Below are positions 1 to 8,566 of a stretch of DNA of 31,990 nucleotides, piece by piece. Position numbers and translations under genes: made by a program. Source of the stretch: Prolixibacteraceae bacterium (lineage in GTDB: Bacteria > Bacteroidota > Bacteroidia > Bacteroidales > Prolixibacteraceae); the NCBI GenBank assembly GCA_003537645.1, contig DPRM01000001.1:22663-54652 (forward strand), read 5' to 3'. Position 1 is the stretch's first letter; each line of letters begins with the position of its first letter. The notes below the pieces were generated by a model. It saw nothing but the letters and a program-made list of their open reading frames with translations. It did not search any database and was not told the DNA's origin.

Positions 1-223
1 CGCCGTGAATAATTTTTTTCCATAATTTTCGATATTGATTCTTTAGTTTATAGTTGGAGAATTCATTTTTACATCAAGGAGCTAAATCTAACGAAAAAGC
101 AGTATCTTTTGCGTACTTTTTTCTGAAAAACAAACCAAACTAACACTAATTATCATGATCAAACAAAACTCCACTCCCCCGGAAAACACCCGTACGTTTG
201 CAAATGAAACTTCGGGCGAAAAT

Positions 224-1720
224 ATGCTCAACCGTCGTAAATTTATAGGTGGAATTACAACCGCCGCAGTTGGTTTAACAATTGTACCAAGGCATGTAAT
301 CGGCGGAAACGGGTTTGTTGCTCCCAGCGATAAAATTACACTCGCATACATTGGCGCCGGAACTCAAGGTCTTCGCGAACTGCTCCCACTTTTATCAATT
401 CCTGAATTACAAATTGTGGCTGTGTGCGACCCTCAAAAATATGCCACCGGTTACTTCGACTGGGGAAAAACGGGGCTCCGCGACGAAATCCGCTCAGCAC
501 TTCAGAATCCAAACTGGAAATCGGGAGGCGACAATACCATCCCCGGTGGTCTCGACAATGCCAAAGAAATCGTTGACACATACTATTCCAAATTCCGGAG
601 CGATCAAAAGTTCGGAAGTTGCCGGGCTTATGCCGATTTCCGCGAATTATTCGCCAAAGAAAAGGATCTGAATGCCGTTAAAATAATGACACCCGACCAT
701 CTTCACGGAATTATTGCAATGGCTGCCATGAAAAGAGGAATTGGAGTCACAACACACAAACCCATTTCAAACCGGCTCGAAGAAGGACGACAAGTAATTG
801 AAATGGCCAAAAGCTCGAAAGTAACTACTCACCTGATAGCCTGGGATTCAAACGGTTCAATGGATCAGGTAATGAAATGGATCAATGAAGGCGCTATTGG
901 CACACTTAAAGAAGTTCACAACTGGTCGAATCGCCCGGTTTGGCCGCAATATCCTACCGCTCCAACCGACACGCCACCCATTCCCGCCGGAATGGATTGG
1001 GATTTATGGCTGGGTCCTGAAGCCGAGCGTCCGTATCACCCACATTACACAAATATGGTTTTCAGGGGTTGGTACGACTTTGGCGGAGGATCGATGGCCG
1101 ACATGGGACATTACAGCTTATGGACAGTTTTTAAAGCGCTCGAACTTGAAAATCCAACGATCATCGAACCCAATTTCAGCCATGTTTGCGGATTACGCGA
1201 TTCAACCGCTTTTAAAGTTCAAAACGACTTTTCGTTCCCATTTGCCAGTTCTGTCAGGTTTAAATATCCGGCCAAAGGTTCGCGCCCGGCTGTCGATTTA
1301 ATATGGTACGATGGAGGAATGCGCCCGCCGGTTCCGGAAGAATTGTATGAAGAAAACAAGGAATTGCCTGCTGAAGGAATGATGTTCGTTGGCGACAAAG
1401 GAAAAATTCTGGCCGGTTTCCACGTGAACAATCCACGACTTATTCCTGAAAAACGAATGGCCGGACTCACCATTCCTGAACCTCCCAAAAGAGAAAGCAC
1501 CTCGGGATTCAAACAATTTATGGATGCCGTAAAAGCTGGCAAACAATGCCCCGGAAGTTTCACCGAAGCCAGCCACATTACCGAAGCTGTAAATTTATAT
1601 GCCGTTGCACTGCGGGCGGGTCGAATATTGAAATATGATGCTGCTAACCGGCAAATAACCAATATTCAGGAAGCCAATAAATACTTGTCGCGCGAGTACC
1701 GAAAAGGCTGGGAAATATAA
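224..1720 (+). CDS. Gfo/Idh/MocA-family oxidoreductase with Tat signal
   Basis: Predicted NAD(P)-dependent sugar or sugar-acid oxidoreductase, exported to the periplasm. The frame opens at an ATG at 155, but the ATG at 224 puts a twin-arginine signal right at the N-terminus (MLNRRKFIGG, then a hydrophobic stretch and VIGG), so I prefer 224 (498 aa). After the signal comes a Rossmann fold with the nucleotide loop AYIGAGTQG. The family's usual EKP motif is seen as THKPISN, where the Lys is kept. A GGGSMADMGHYSLW segment matches the C-terminal sheet domain with its conserved Asp and His. Tat export fits proteins that fold around a bound cofactor in the cytoplasm. It is followed on the same strand by a gluconolactonase-like gene and a YiaK-like dehydrogenase, so a role in oxidising a sugar to a lactone or keto acid is plausible. 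The exact substrate is unknown. Confidence 0.9.
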   Translation: MLNRRKFIGGITTAAVGLTIVPRHVIGGNGFVAPSDKITLAYIGAGTQGLRELLPLLSIPELQIVAVCDPQKYATGYFDWGKTGLRDEIRSALQNPNWKSGGDNTIPGGLDNAKEIVDTYYSKFRSDQKFGSCRAYADFRELFAKEKDLNAVKIMTPDHLHGIIAMAAMKRGIGVTTHKPISNRLEEGRQVIEMAKSSKVTTHLIAWDSNGSMDQVMKWINEGAIGTLKEVHNWSNRPVWPQYPTAPTDTPPIPAGMDWDLWLGPEAERPYHPHYTNMVFRGWYDFGGGSMADMGHYSLWTVFKALELENPTIIEPNFSHVCGLRDSTAFKVQNDFSFPFASSVRFKYPAKGSRPAVDLIWYDGGMRPPVPEELYEENKELPAEGMMFVGDKGKILAGFHVNNPRLIPEKRMAGLTIPEPPKRESTSGFKQFMDAVKAGKQCPGSFTEASHITEAVNLYAVALRAGRILKYDAANRQITNIQEANKYLSREYRKGWEI

Positions 1721-1783
1721 AATTCTGGTTTAAACAAATTAATTACAATACGAATATCCGTAATAATACCCAATGTTATAAAA

Positions 1784-1860
1784 GTCATTCAATTGTCATT
1801 TGGTAGTCATTCTGTTGTTATTTTCTTACAATTGAATGATTATCAAATGGCAACAACTGA
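1784..1860. repeat. GTCATT word array with inverted right half
   Basis: GTCATT occurs at 1784, 1795 and 1806, exactly 11 bp apart. The right half carries the complement: TCATTCAATTGT at 1785-1796 is matched perfectly by ACAATTGAATGA at 1828-1839 (12-bp arms, 31-nt loop). TTGGTAGTCATT from this array reappears in similar form downstream of pdxB (18874-18955). It lies between the oxidoreductase and the lactonase genes. Function unknown: binding array or ORF-less repeat element. Confidence 0.6.
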
Positions 1861-1917
1861 CTGATGCAAAATACCAAACAGGTATATAAACGGTCAATCA
1901 TTTAAACAAACTACTTT

Positions 1918-2814
1918 ATGACAAAATTTTCAATGCTCTTAATCCTGATATTTCTAGGAATCAACGCTATTTCGCAGGAAATTGAAACCAACCACGATTT
2001 GATTGCAAAAGGGGCAAAAGTGACCAAAGTGGGTGGCGACTACAAATTTACCGAAGGCCCTTCGGTGGCACCCGATGGCCGGGTATTTTTTACCGATCAG
2101 CCCAACGACAAAATCGATGTTTGGAGCGAAAAAGATGGAATCAGTACATTCATGCAGCCCTGCGACCGCTCAAACGGAACCTATTTCAATAAAAAGGGGG
2201 AATTGGTTGCCTGCGCCGATTTACACAACCGACTGGTAATTATTTCTGCTGATAAACAAATGAAAACCATTGCCGAAAACTACAATGGTCAGCCGTTGAA
2301 CGCGCCCAATGATTTATGGATAGCGCCCAATGGCGGCATCTATTTTACCGATCCGTATTATCACCGCGACTACTGGGAAACCGGTCGCAAGGAACTTCAG
2401 GATAAACGCGGTGTATATTATCTCACTCCTGAAGGAAAAGTTATTCGCGTAATCGACGACTACAAACAGCCCAACGGATTGATTGGAACTCCGGATGGCA
2501 AAACGCTTTATGTGAGCGACATAAACGACCGTAAAATATGGAAATACGATATTCAGGCTGACGGAACGCTTTCGAATAAAACTTTTTTTGCTCCTGAAGG
2601 ATCCGATGGAATGTCGATCGACAATAAAGGAAATGTATATCTCACCAATAAAGCAGTTTCGGTATTCGACAAAACAGGAAAAAAAATCGCCGCAATTGAA
2701 GTACCGGAAACACCTTCGAATGTGTGCTTTGGCGGCAAAAAGCGAAACATTCTTTTCATTACCGCACGCACCTCGGTTTACACCTTGAAGATGAATGTGA
2801 AAGGCATACATTAA
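1918..2814 (+). CDS. SMP-30/gluconolactonase-like protein, secreted
   Basis: Predicted lactonase of the SMP-30/gluconolactonase/LRE family, a six-bladed beta-propeller that hydrolyses sugar lactones to aldonic acids with a bound divalent metal. The first 19 residues (MTKFSMLLILIFLGINAIS) form a signal peptide, so it probably acts in the periplasm. Family motifs are the N-terminal FTEGPSVAPDGRVFFTD (metal-ligand Glu), LNAPNDLWIAPNGGIYFTDP in the middle (conserved Asn and Asp), and QPNGLIGTPDGKTLYVSD toward the C-terminus (Asn and Asp). Length (298 aa) is normal. It sits about 200 bp after a Tat-exported oxidoreductase and 33 bp before the YiaK-like gene, which suggests an oxidation, lactone hydrolysis and reduction series on a sugar acid. 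The substrate cannot be read from the sequence. Confidence 0.88.
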   Translation: MTKFSMLLILIFLGINAISQEIETNHDLIAKGAKVTKVGGDYKFTEGPSVAPDGRVFFTDQPNDKIDVWSEKDGISTFMQPCDRSNGTYFNKKGELVACADLHNRLVIISADKQMKTIAENYNGQPLNAPNDLWIAPNGGIYFTDPYYHRDYWETGRKELQDKRGVYYLTPEGKVIRVIDDYKQPNGLIGTPDGKTLYVSDINDRKIWKYDIQADGTLSNKTFFAPEGSDGMSIDNKGNVYLTNKAVSVFDKTGKKIAAIEVPETPSNVCFGGKKRNILFITARTSVYTLKMNVKGIH

Positions 2815-2847
2815 AACCTCAATCCGACAAAAGAATCCGAATTCAAA

Positions 2848-3872
2848 ATGACCCGAATCCAGTTTGAAGAAATGAAAGCCACCATTAAACAGGCTTTTTT
2901 GAATGCCGGAATGCCGGAAGAAAGAGCTGATACTTGCGCCCGAATTCATACAGAATCGAGCAGGGACGGTGTTTATTCTCACGGTCTCAATCGGGTTGAG
3001 CGGTTTGTCGAGTATATTGGGAAAGGCTGGGTTGATGTAAATGCTGTACCAATGCTCGAATTAAATCTTGGTACAATGGAAGTTTACAATGGCAACCTTG
3101 CACCTGGAATTACGAACGCTATTTTTGCAATGAACCGTGCTACCGAAATAGCCGAACAAAACGGCATGGGTATGGTTAGTCTGAACAATACAACACACTG
3201 GATGCGCGGAGGAGCATACGGATGGCAGGCGGCAGAAAAGGATTTATAGGCATTTGCTGGACAAACACCGAATCGTGTATGCCCGCATGGGGTGCAAAAT
3301 CCGGTAGCATTGGCAACAATCCGTTTATCCTGGCAGTTCCCAGGAAAGAAGGGCACATCGTGCTTGACATGGCCATGTCGCAGTATTCCTACGGAAAGCT
3401 TCAGGTCACCCGCCTGAAAAACGAAAAGCTTCCGTTTGCCGGAGGATTTGATCAAGATGGAAACTTAACCGATAATCCGGGAGAAATTGAAGAAACCCGC
3501 CGGATTTTACCAATGGGTTACTGGAAAGGTTCAGGATTTGCCATTCTTCTGGATCTTATCTCTGCTTTATTGTCAGGAGGCCTCACTACTTCCGGAATTG
3601 ACAATTCAGGAAAAGGCAGTTGCGGAAGCTGTTGCCAGGTATTTATTGCAATTAATCCGTTGAAAATAAACACACAGGAATTTATCGATCAGGCATTAAA
3701 CGAAACCATTGAACAACTAAAATCAGCAGTTCCGGCGAAAGAAAACGGCGAAATATTTTATCCCGGCGAACAATCGCTCAAAACCAGACTCGAAAATATG
3801 GAAATTGGCATTCCGGTTGACGATGGTATTTGGGATAGGGTAAAAGAACTGGCCTATTCCAGATTTGACTAA
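2848..3872 (+). pseudogene. YiaK-type Ldh2 malate/lactate dehydrogenase family, one frameshift
   Basis: Two overlapping reading frames together give a full member of the Ldh2/YiaK family (E. coli YiaK reduces 2,3-diketo-L-gulonate with NADH). The first frame runs 2848-3249 and carries YSHGLNRV (His45) and NNTTHWMRGG (His117), both family signatures. It meets a stop right after GWQAAEKDL. The other frame continues from 3240 with GFIGICWTN, MPAWGAKSG and NPFILAVP, and stops at 3872. Joining them needs one base restored in the run GAAAAGGATTT (3235-3245), giving AAEKGFIG as in relatives and about 341 aa in total. Both halves look well conserved, so this is either a very recent mutation or a sequencing/assembly error. 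A -1 slip at A_AAG would give the same product, but the preceding GAA codon cannot re-pair, so I favour a simple base loss. Confidence 0.85.
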
Positions 3873-3875
3873 AGG

Positions 3876-3921
3876 AATAATCCCACTGCACAGTAAAATA
3901 AAGCTGCGCAGTGGGATTATT
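3876..3921. terminator. Bidirectional hairpin terminator
   Basis: Perfect 14-bp inverted repeat: AATAATCCCACTGC (3876-3889) and GCAGTGGGATTATT (3908-3921), loop 18 nt. It lies 3 nt after the stop of the YiaK-like gene and 4 nt from the stop of the convergent VTT gene, so it probably ends both transcripts. It lacks a long T tract. Confidence 0.75.
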
Positions 3922-3925
3922 ACAT

Positions 3926-4525
3926 TTAGAATACCTGAAAAATAACAAGGGCATAAAGTCCAAAACGCAAATATCTGAAAATAGCCCAGGCTAAATAATT
4001 CTTTAAATCGTACTTTATTAATCCGCAGGCCAGGCTTACCATCGAATGAGGTAATGGCAACATTGCTCCAATCAACACAAAAAAGCCACCCCATTTTCGC
4101 AAATTATTAATGTGGGTTGCTATTTTATTCTCAATATGGTTTCGGATTGATGGGATCTGGTTCAACTGTTTACCAACGAAATAAGCAATAACACCGCCAA
4201 TATACGACAAGCTCGCGATAATAAACAGGAACAACCACGGAGTGGCAGATTTAGAACTCCATGCAATAAATAATTCAGGAGGAAGTAAACCAAGTACAGT
4301 TTCTGAAATCAGGAAAACTCCGAAGATTGAACCTGCCGAAAAGCTTTCAACCAGGGAATTCAGCAACGAATTAAAATCGAGGAAAAAATACTCCAGAGCA
4401 AGTAATATCGCTACAAACAACACTATTACCAAACCTCCCTTAATTGCGGTATCTTTCAAAAACCCATAAAATTTCGTTATTCGGTAATAGCGGTTCAACA
4501 CGGCTAATTTTTTATATGTCGTCAT
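3926..4525 (-). CDS. VTT (DedA/SNARE-associated) domain membrane protein
   Basis: Integral inner-membrane protein of the VTT/DedA type (199 aa). Members of this superfamily act in envelope homeostasis and lipid translocation; a specific role here is unknown. Visible: a first membrane helix (GGLVIVLFVAILLALEYFF), the re-entrant segment ISETVLGLLPPELFIAW with the Glu and paired Pro typical of the family, then FLFIIASLSYIGGVIAYFVG and a second Pro-containing segment, GAMLPLPHSMVSLACG. The frame could open at a TTG at 4537, but the ATG at 4525 is the first ordinary start. It converges on the YiaK-like gene across a shared hairpin. Confidence 0.85.
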   Translation of the reverse strand: MTTYKKLAVLNRYYRITKFYGFLKDTAIKGGLVIVLFVAILLALEYFFLDFNSLLNSLVESFSAGSIFGVFLISETVLGLLPPELFIAWSSKSATPWLFLFIIASLSYIGGVIAYFVGKQLNQIPSIRNHIENKIATHINNLRKWGGFFVLIGAMLPLPHSMVSLACGLIKYDLKNYLAWAIFRYLRFGLYALVIFQVF

Positions 4526-4718
4526 AATTTCATGCAATATTGATTGTATTCAAACAAAACATTTCGCAAATCCTTTGGGGAATTTACTGGTGATAATTCT
4601 TGCCTGTCAGCAACTTGTATTTTCAGGTTACAAAACTGACAATAAGCAAATTAATCTTTAAACTGAATTTCCATGACTAAACAAAGCGGTTAACTTTGCC
4701 AGTTTTAATTGCTGAAGT

Positions 4719-5024
4719 TTAACTGGAGATTTGTGGCGGTTGCCAAAAAGATAAGATAAATGGTATATAAAAATTGCATCTTTTGTCGTGAATGCTTTCT
4801 TCAAGCGTCGATAAACAAATGCAATATATATAGCTGTTCACGGAATAATGATCTTGCAAATCGTCAAATTCGAGTGAGATGTTTTCAGTTACAGGAGCAG
4901 GCTGCTCATTCTCATGGTTTTCGATTGCAAATTTCTCCTCAAACCTGAAATTTGAATTTCCCATTGCCTGCGATAGTGCAATAAAAAACATGATAAAAAA
5001 TATAGTCTTCTTAAATAATTCCAT
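4719..5024 (-). CDS. Small hypothetical protein, possible signal peptide
   Basis: Not recognised. The 101-residue frame starts at the ATG at 5024 with MELFKKTIFFIMFFIALSQA, which looks like a signal peptide (two Lys, then a hydrophobic core and a small residue), followed by an acidic middle (NHENEQPAPVTENISLEFDD) and a C-terminus with two Cys in YIYCICL. The open frame extends upstream to 5084, but the extra residues are Cys/Phe-rich and unlike a protein start. It lies on the same strand as the VTT gene, just beyond the transporter's terminator. It could be a real small exported protein or a chance frame. Confidence 0.4.
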   Translation of the reverse strand: MELFKKTIFFIMFFIALSQAMGNSNFRFEEKFAIENHENEQPAPVTENISLEFDDLQDHYSVNSYIYCICLSTLEESIHDKRCNFYIPFILSFWQPPQISS

Positions 5025-5120
5025 ACAAGTGCAATAGTAAGTAAAAAACGAGACTCTAATGAGGTCGCAATGCAGTACAAACAATTATTCTTCATAAAGG
5101 TTGTTAATACAATCAAGCTG

Positions 5121-5159
5121 AAAGCAAAAAAGCAGGCCAAACGACCTGCTTTTTGCTTT
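5121..5159 (-). terminator. Terminator after the exuT-like gene
   Basis: Inverted repeat AAAGCAAAAAAGCAGG (5121-5136) and CCTGCTTTTTGCTTT (5145-5159), with one unpaired A and an 8-nt loop. It is 21 nt past the stop of the minus-strand MFS gene, and the arms supply a U tract in either direction. Confidence 0.85.
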
Positions 5160-5179
5160 CTATATTTTCAAACTAAAGA

Positions 5180-6514
5180 TTAGTCTAATTCAATTTTTTT
5201 GAATTTAGGTACTAACATGTGCATCACCAACCATGCGATAATATATGCTGTTGCGCAAATCATAAACATGATTCCGTAGCCAATCGTGATATCGCCCATC
5301 GCTTTATAATGGTCGAATAACAAACCGGCAGCTTTAGCAATCATGATACCACCAACAGCGCCAGCCATACCACCAATACCAGTAACCGAAGCAATGGCTC
5401 GTTTGGGGAACATATCAGAAACAGTGGTGAAAATATTGGCAGACCATGCCTGATGAGCTGAAGCTGCAATGCCAATAATGATCACTGCAAACCACATATT
5501 AAAACCTCCAAGATACTGGGCCGAAAGAACAGTTAATGGGAACAATGCATAAATAAACATCGATTTTTTACGCGCCTTGTTTGCATCCATTCCATGTTCG
5601 ATAAAATATTTAGGCAACCATCCGCCAAGAATACTACCGAAAGTTGTCATCGTGTAAACCAGCGCAATAGGAAAACTCACTTGTGTTCCAGTCAAACCGT
5701 ATTGTTCTTTCAGGAATGCAGGCAACCAGAAAAGGAAGAACCACCAAACCGGATCGGTAAGCAATTTACCGAGGAAGAAAGCCCATGTTTGTTTGTATTT
5801 CAGCAATTTCAACCAGCTAACCTTTTTAAATTCAGAACCATCAGCAGCAACAGTTTCTTCTTTGTCGCTCATAATATGGTCGTATTCGCTCTGTTTCAGC
5901 TTACCTTTTGCCAACTTTTTTTCAGGAGTATCATACATGATTTGCCAGAAAAACAGCCAGATCAAACCAACCGCACCGGTAATAATAAAAGCCATTTGCC
6001 AACCCAGCGTGATGGCAATTAACGGAACTACAATTGGAGCAACAATCGCCCCAATATTGGTTCCTGAATTAAAAATACCTGTTGCAAGGGCTCGCTCTTT
6101 CTTCGGAAACCATTCGGCTGTGGTTTTAATTGCTGCCGGAAAGTTACCAGCTTCAGGTACACCTAATGCAGCACGGGCTACACCAAATCCAAACGGATGT
6201 TTTGCAAATGCGTGGCCAATGGCAGCCAAACTCCATCCGAACAATGACAATGCATAGCCTATTTTTGTGCCGAAACGATCAATAATTCCGCCCATTAAAA
6301 GCATACCTGCGGCATAAGCCACCTGAAAAGCAATTACTAGATTGGCATAAATTGATTCATAATGAGCCGGGTTATCACCAAATACACCATCTGCTTCCAG
6401 ATAAGGCTTTAGCAAACTGATAACCTGCCGGTCGAGATAGTTGATTGTTGTTGCAAAAAATACAAGTGCACAGATTGTCCACCGGTAATTTCCGATTTTT
6501 TCGAGTTGTTTCAT
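5180..6514 (-). CDS. exuT: MFS hexuronate transporter (ExuT-like, ACS family)
   Basis: Inner-membrane proton symporter of the anion:cation symporter (ACS) family, 444 aa with about 12 membrane segments. Signatures seen: RWTICALVFFATTINYLDRQ in helix 1 with the family's NYLDR motif, then GGIIDRFGTKIGY (the D-R-x-G loop between helices 2 and 3), GVPEAGNFPAAIKTTAEWFP and ERALATGIFNSGTNIGA, all typical of hexuronate/glucarate carriers. The C-terminal half has LFWLPAFLKEQYGLTG and the GGWLPKYFIEHGMDANKARK loop. It is the last gene of the run kdgK-eda-exuT (33 bp from eda to this start), which places it as the uptake step for galacturonate or glucuronate. ExuT is a family-and-context call; related carriers take other sugar acids. 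Confidence 0.88.
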   Translation of the reverse strand: MKQLEKIGNYRWTICALVFFATTINYLDRQVISLLKPYLEADGVFGDNPAHYESIYANLVIAFQVAYAAGMLLMGGIIDRFGTKIGYALSLFGWSLAAIGHAFAKHPFGFGVARAALGVPEAGNFPAAIKTTAEWFPKKERALATGIFNSGTNIGAIVAPIVVPLIAITLGWQMAFIITGAVGLIWLFFWQIMYDTPEKKLAKGKLKQSEYDHIMSDKEETVAADGSEFKKVSWLKLLKYKQTWAFFLGKLLTDPVWWFFLFWLPAFLKEQYGLTGTQVSFPIALVYTMTTFGSILGGWLPKYFIEHGMDANKARKKSMFIYALFPLTVLSAQYLGGFNMWFAVIIIGIAASAHQAWSANIFTTVSDMFPKRAIASVTGIGGMAGAVGGIMIAKAAGLLFDHYKAMGDITIGYGIMFMICATAYIIAWLVMHMLVPKFKKIELD

Positions 6515-6546
6515 CCGCTGCTTTTTATAGGTTTATACTTGTTAGA

Positions 6547-7218
6547 TTATGTTTTCAGTCTTTTGATAATTGCCAATGCTTCAACGCACTTTTCAGTAAT
6601 TTTGCCATAACTTCCCGATTCGATCACCTCTTTCGGGAACAATTGTGAGCCCATGCCCACGCAATGAACACCAGCCTTAAACCATCCTTTCAGGTTGGCT
6701 TCGTCGGGCGAAACGCCACCAGTTGGCATTATGCTGGCCCACGGCATCGGGCCTTTTACTCCTGAAATAAAATCAGGACCGCCCACTGATGATCCGGGGA
6801 ACACTTTCACCACTTCCGCACCCAATTCGTGTGCACGGTTAATTTCGGTTACCGAACCGCAGCCTGGACTCCAGGCGATTTTGCGACGGTTGCAGAAACG
6901 GGCTGTATCTTCGTCAATTAAAGGCGAAACGATGAAATTGGAGCCCAACTGAATGTACAATGCAGCTGTTGCGCTGTCGATTACCGACCCCACTCCCAAT
7001 ATCATCTCCGGAGCTTCTTTAACTGCCCATTTCGAGATTTCGGCAAATACTTCATGAGCGAAATCGCCCCGGTTCGTGAATTCAAAAACCCTTACACCGC
7101 CTTCGTAACAGGCTTTTACAACCTGCTTGCAAACTTCGGCGTCCTTGTGATAAAAAACCGGAACCATGCCGGTTTCTTTCATTTTCAATGCTACTTCTAT
7201 TCTTGTAAAACGTGCCAT
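6547..7218 (-). CDS. eda: KDPG aldolase (2-dehydro-3-deoxy-phosphogluconate aldolase)
   Basis: Cytoplasmic class I aldolase that splits 2-keto-3-deoxy-6-phosphogluconate into pyruvate and glyceraldehyde 3-phosphate, the last step of hexuronate breakdown. The start is the ATG at 7218 (MARFTRIEV, 223 aa); the open frame upstream to 7269 reads through a repetitive spacer. Seen: GVRVFEFTNRG with catalytic Glu46, GVGSVIDS, FIVSPLID, IAWSPGCGSVTEI, the Schiff-base Lys138 in GAEVVKVFPGS, and the phosphate-binding SIMPTGGVSPDEANLKGWF. It lies between kdgK and exuT on the same strand. Some family members also cleave 4-hydroxy-2-oxoglutarate. Confidence 0.93.
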   Translation of the reverse strand: MARFTRIEVALKMKETGMVPVFYHKDAEVCKQVVKACYEGGVRVFEFTNRGDFAHEVFAEISKWAVKEAPEMILGVGSVIDSATAALYIQLGSNFIVSPLIDEDTARFCNRRKIAWSPGCGSVTEINRAHELGAEVVKVFPGSSVGGPDFISGVKGPMPWASIMPTGGVSPDEANLKGWFKAGVHCVGMGSQLFPKEVIESGSYGKITEKCVEALAIIKRLKT

Positions 7219-7273
7219 TTCAAAAAATTTCAAGTTTAAAGTTCCGAGTTTCAAGTTAGCCTTGAACAAGAAA

Positions 7274-7355
7274 ATTGGTTATTCAATATTGCTAAATTGA
7301 ATATTGGTTATTCTATATTGGATATTTTCTATTTTACTCTCAATAACCAATATCC
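7274..7355. repeat. ATTGGTTATT word array with 12-bp inverted arms
   Basis: The kdgK-eda spacer is made of repeats of a few words: ATTGGTTATTC twice, and CAATATTG or GAATATTGG variants. ATATTGGTTATT (7301-7312) is matched perfectly by AATAACCAATAT (7342-7353), loop 29 nt, a similar architecture to 1784-1860. Just upstream, TTTCAAGTT occurs twice (7228-7257). No promoter is recognised. It may be an RNA stem between co-transcribed genes. Confidence 0.55.
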
Positions 7356-7365
7356 AAGTTGAAAA

Positions 7366-8397
7366 CTATCTGGCAACGCGCCCCGAGGTATCGCCCCCTA
7401 TCAGTTTTTCAACTTCATCAACAGTCACCTGGTTATAGTCACCGTAAATGGTATGTTTCAGGCACGAAGCTGCAACTGCAAAATTCAGCGCTTTCTGATC
7501 GTCGCCGGTATAAGTCAGCAAACCATAAATCAAACCACCCATAAACGAATCGCCACCGCCAACACGGTCAACAATATCGGTAATCTGGTAAGTTGGTGCT
7601 TCAAACAAAGTTTTTCCGTCCCAAAGTACGCCCGACCAGCTGTTATGATTGGCATTGATCGACCCACGTAAAGTAGTAATTACTTTTTTACAGCGAGGGA
7701 ATTTTGCCATAATCTGTTTTGAAACAGATTCGTAGGCTGCAGCCTCCACATGTCCTCCGGTAACATCAACCCCTTCAGGTTTAATGCCCAGTACTTTTTC
7801 GGCATCTTCCTCGTTGCCCAAAATCACATCAGTTCCGGCAACCAGTGCAGGCATCACTTCGCCAGCCTTTTTGCCGTAATTCCATAAATTTTTACGATAG
7901 TTCAAATCGCATGAAACAGTGATTCCCTTTTCGTTGGCTTTCTGGATGGCTTCAAGACAAACATCGGCAGCACCCTGCGAAATCGCTGGAGTAATTCCGG
8001 TCCAGTGAAACCAGTTTACACCTTCAAAAACCTTGTCCCAGTCGATCATTCCTGATTTAATTTCAGAAATAGCTGAATGGTCACGGTCGTAAACCACTTT
8101 GCTACCGCGGCTTACAGCACCGGTTTCGAGAAAATAAATCCCCAGACGTTCGCCACCATAAACAATCTGATCCACTCCTACTCCATATTTGCGCAAATCC
8201 ATCACACACGACTGTGCAATATCGTTTTTGGGCAGACGGGTCACAAAATCAACAGGAATACCATAATTGGCAAGCGAGACTGCAACATTTGCCTCTCCAC
8301 CACCAAACGTGGCTGTTAAACTATTACTTTGGTTGAAACGCAAATAACCAGGCGTTGCCAAACGCAACATGATCTCTCCGAATGTAACTACTTTCAT
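7366..8397 (-). CDS. kdgK: 2-keto-3-deoxygluconate kinase (PfkB family)
   Basis: Phosphorylates 2-keto-3-deoxygluconate to KDPG with ATP, the step before Eda. It is a 343-aa PfkB/ribokinase fold. The N-terminal signature FGGGEANVAVSLANYG (31-46) has the paired Gly and Asn; SCDLNYRKNLW (162-172) and ILGNEEDAE are typical of KDG kinases; the C-terminal signature DRVGGGDSFMGGLIYG carries catalytic Asp283. It is the first gene of the kdgK-eda-exuT run. A well-formed promoter with an overlapping palindrome lies upstream (8486-8527), so expression is probably repressed until a pathway intermediate is present. A second, more divergent PfkB kinase is at 13561-14640. Confidence 0.92.
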   Translation of the reverse strand: MKVVTFGEIMLRLATPGYLRFNQSNSLTATFGGGEANVAVSLANYGIPVDFVTRLPKNDIAQSCVMDLRKYGVGVDQIVYGGERLGIYFLETGAVSRGSKVVYDRDHSAISEIKSGMIDWDKVFEGVNWFHWTGITPAISQGAADVCLEAIQKANEKGITVSCDLNYRKNLWNYGKKAGEVMPALVAGTDVILGNEEDAEKVLGIKPEGVDVTGGHVEAAAYESVSKQIMAKFPRCKKVITTLRGSINANHNSWSGVLWDGKTLFEAPTYQITDIVDRVGGGDSFMGGLIYGLLTYTGDDQKALNFAVAASCLKHTIYGDYNQVTVDEVEKLIGGDTSGRVAR

Positions 8398-8403
8398 CGC
8401 TTA

Positions 8404-8437
8404 ATATTTACTATTTAATTATTTACAATTTACTATT
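8404..8437. repeat. TTTACTATTT word spacer
   Basis: Short AT-rich stretch in the kdgK leader built from ATTTACTATTT and ATTTACAATTT words; TTTAC is at 8407, 8422 and 8429. One more ATTTACTATTT is at 8501-8511. No clear inverted arm. It would lie in the kdgK 5' untranslated RNA. Confidence 0.4.
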
Positions 8438-8485
8438 TGGAGTTTCCCGGTTTCCGGTCTCCTTTCTCACGATTCCATTAATTTA

Positions 8486-8499
8486 TGCAATCGATTGCA
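8486..8499. promoter_or_regulatory. LacI-type operator palindrome in the kdgK promoter
   Basis: Perfect 14-bp palindrome TGCAATCGATTGCA with a central CG, the usual shape of LacI/GalR-family operators. It overlaps the last bases of the -7 box on the minus strand (8498-8505) and covers the expected transcription start, a classical repressor position. It differs from the CGTGTnCGnACACG sites near lacI, so a second regulator outside this window is likely. Confidence 0.65.
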
Positions 8500-8527
8500 A
8501 ATTTACTATTTTTATCAATTTTACCAA
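8498..8527 (-). promoter_or_regulatory. Bacteroidota-type promoter for kdgK-eda-exuT
   Basis: Read on the minus strand: TTG at 8527-8525, a 19-nt gap, then TAAATTTG at 8505-8498, matching the Bacteroidota -33/-7 pattern TTG...TAnnTTTG. It lies about 100 bp upstream of the kdgK ATG (8397) and directly after the convergent-side end of uxaC (stop at 8567). Confidence 0.6.
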
Positions 8528-8566
8528 GTTCTGTTCGTACCAAAAGACGGGAAAAACAACTAATTC

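Noticed and set aside
155..223. Upstream start of the first oxidoreductase
   Set aside because: It would bury the twin-arginine signal 23 residues inside the protein; the ATG at 224 puts it at the N-terminus.
2314..2982. Long minus-strand frame over the lactonase gene
   Set aside because: Shadow of the well-supported plus-strand gene; Cys/Phe/His-rich composition and no motif.
3232..3249. Programmed -1 frameshift in the YiaK-like gene
   Set aside because: A_AAG could slip, but the preceding GAA codon cannot re-pair as AGA, there is no obvious stimulatory hairpin, and the family is not known for recoding.
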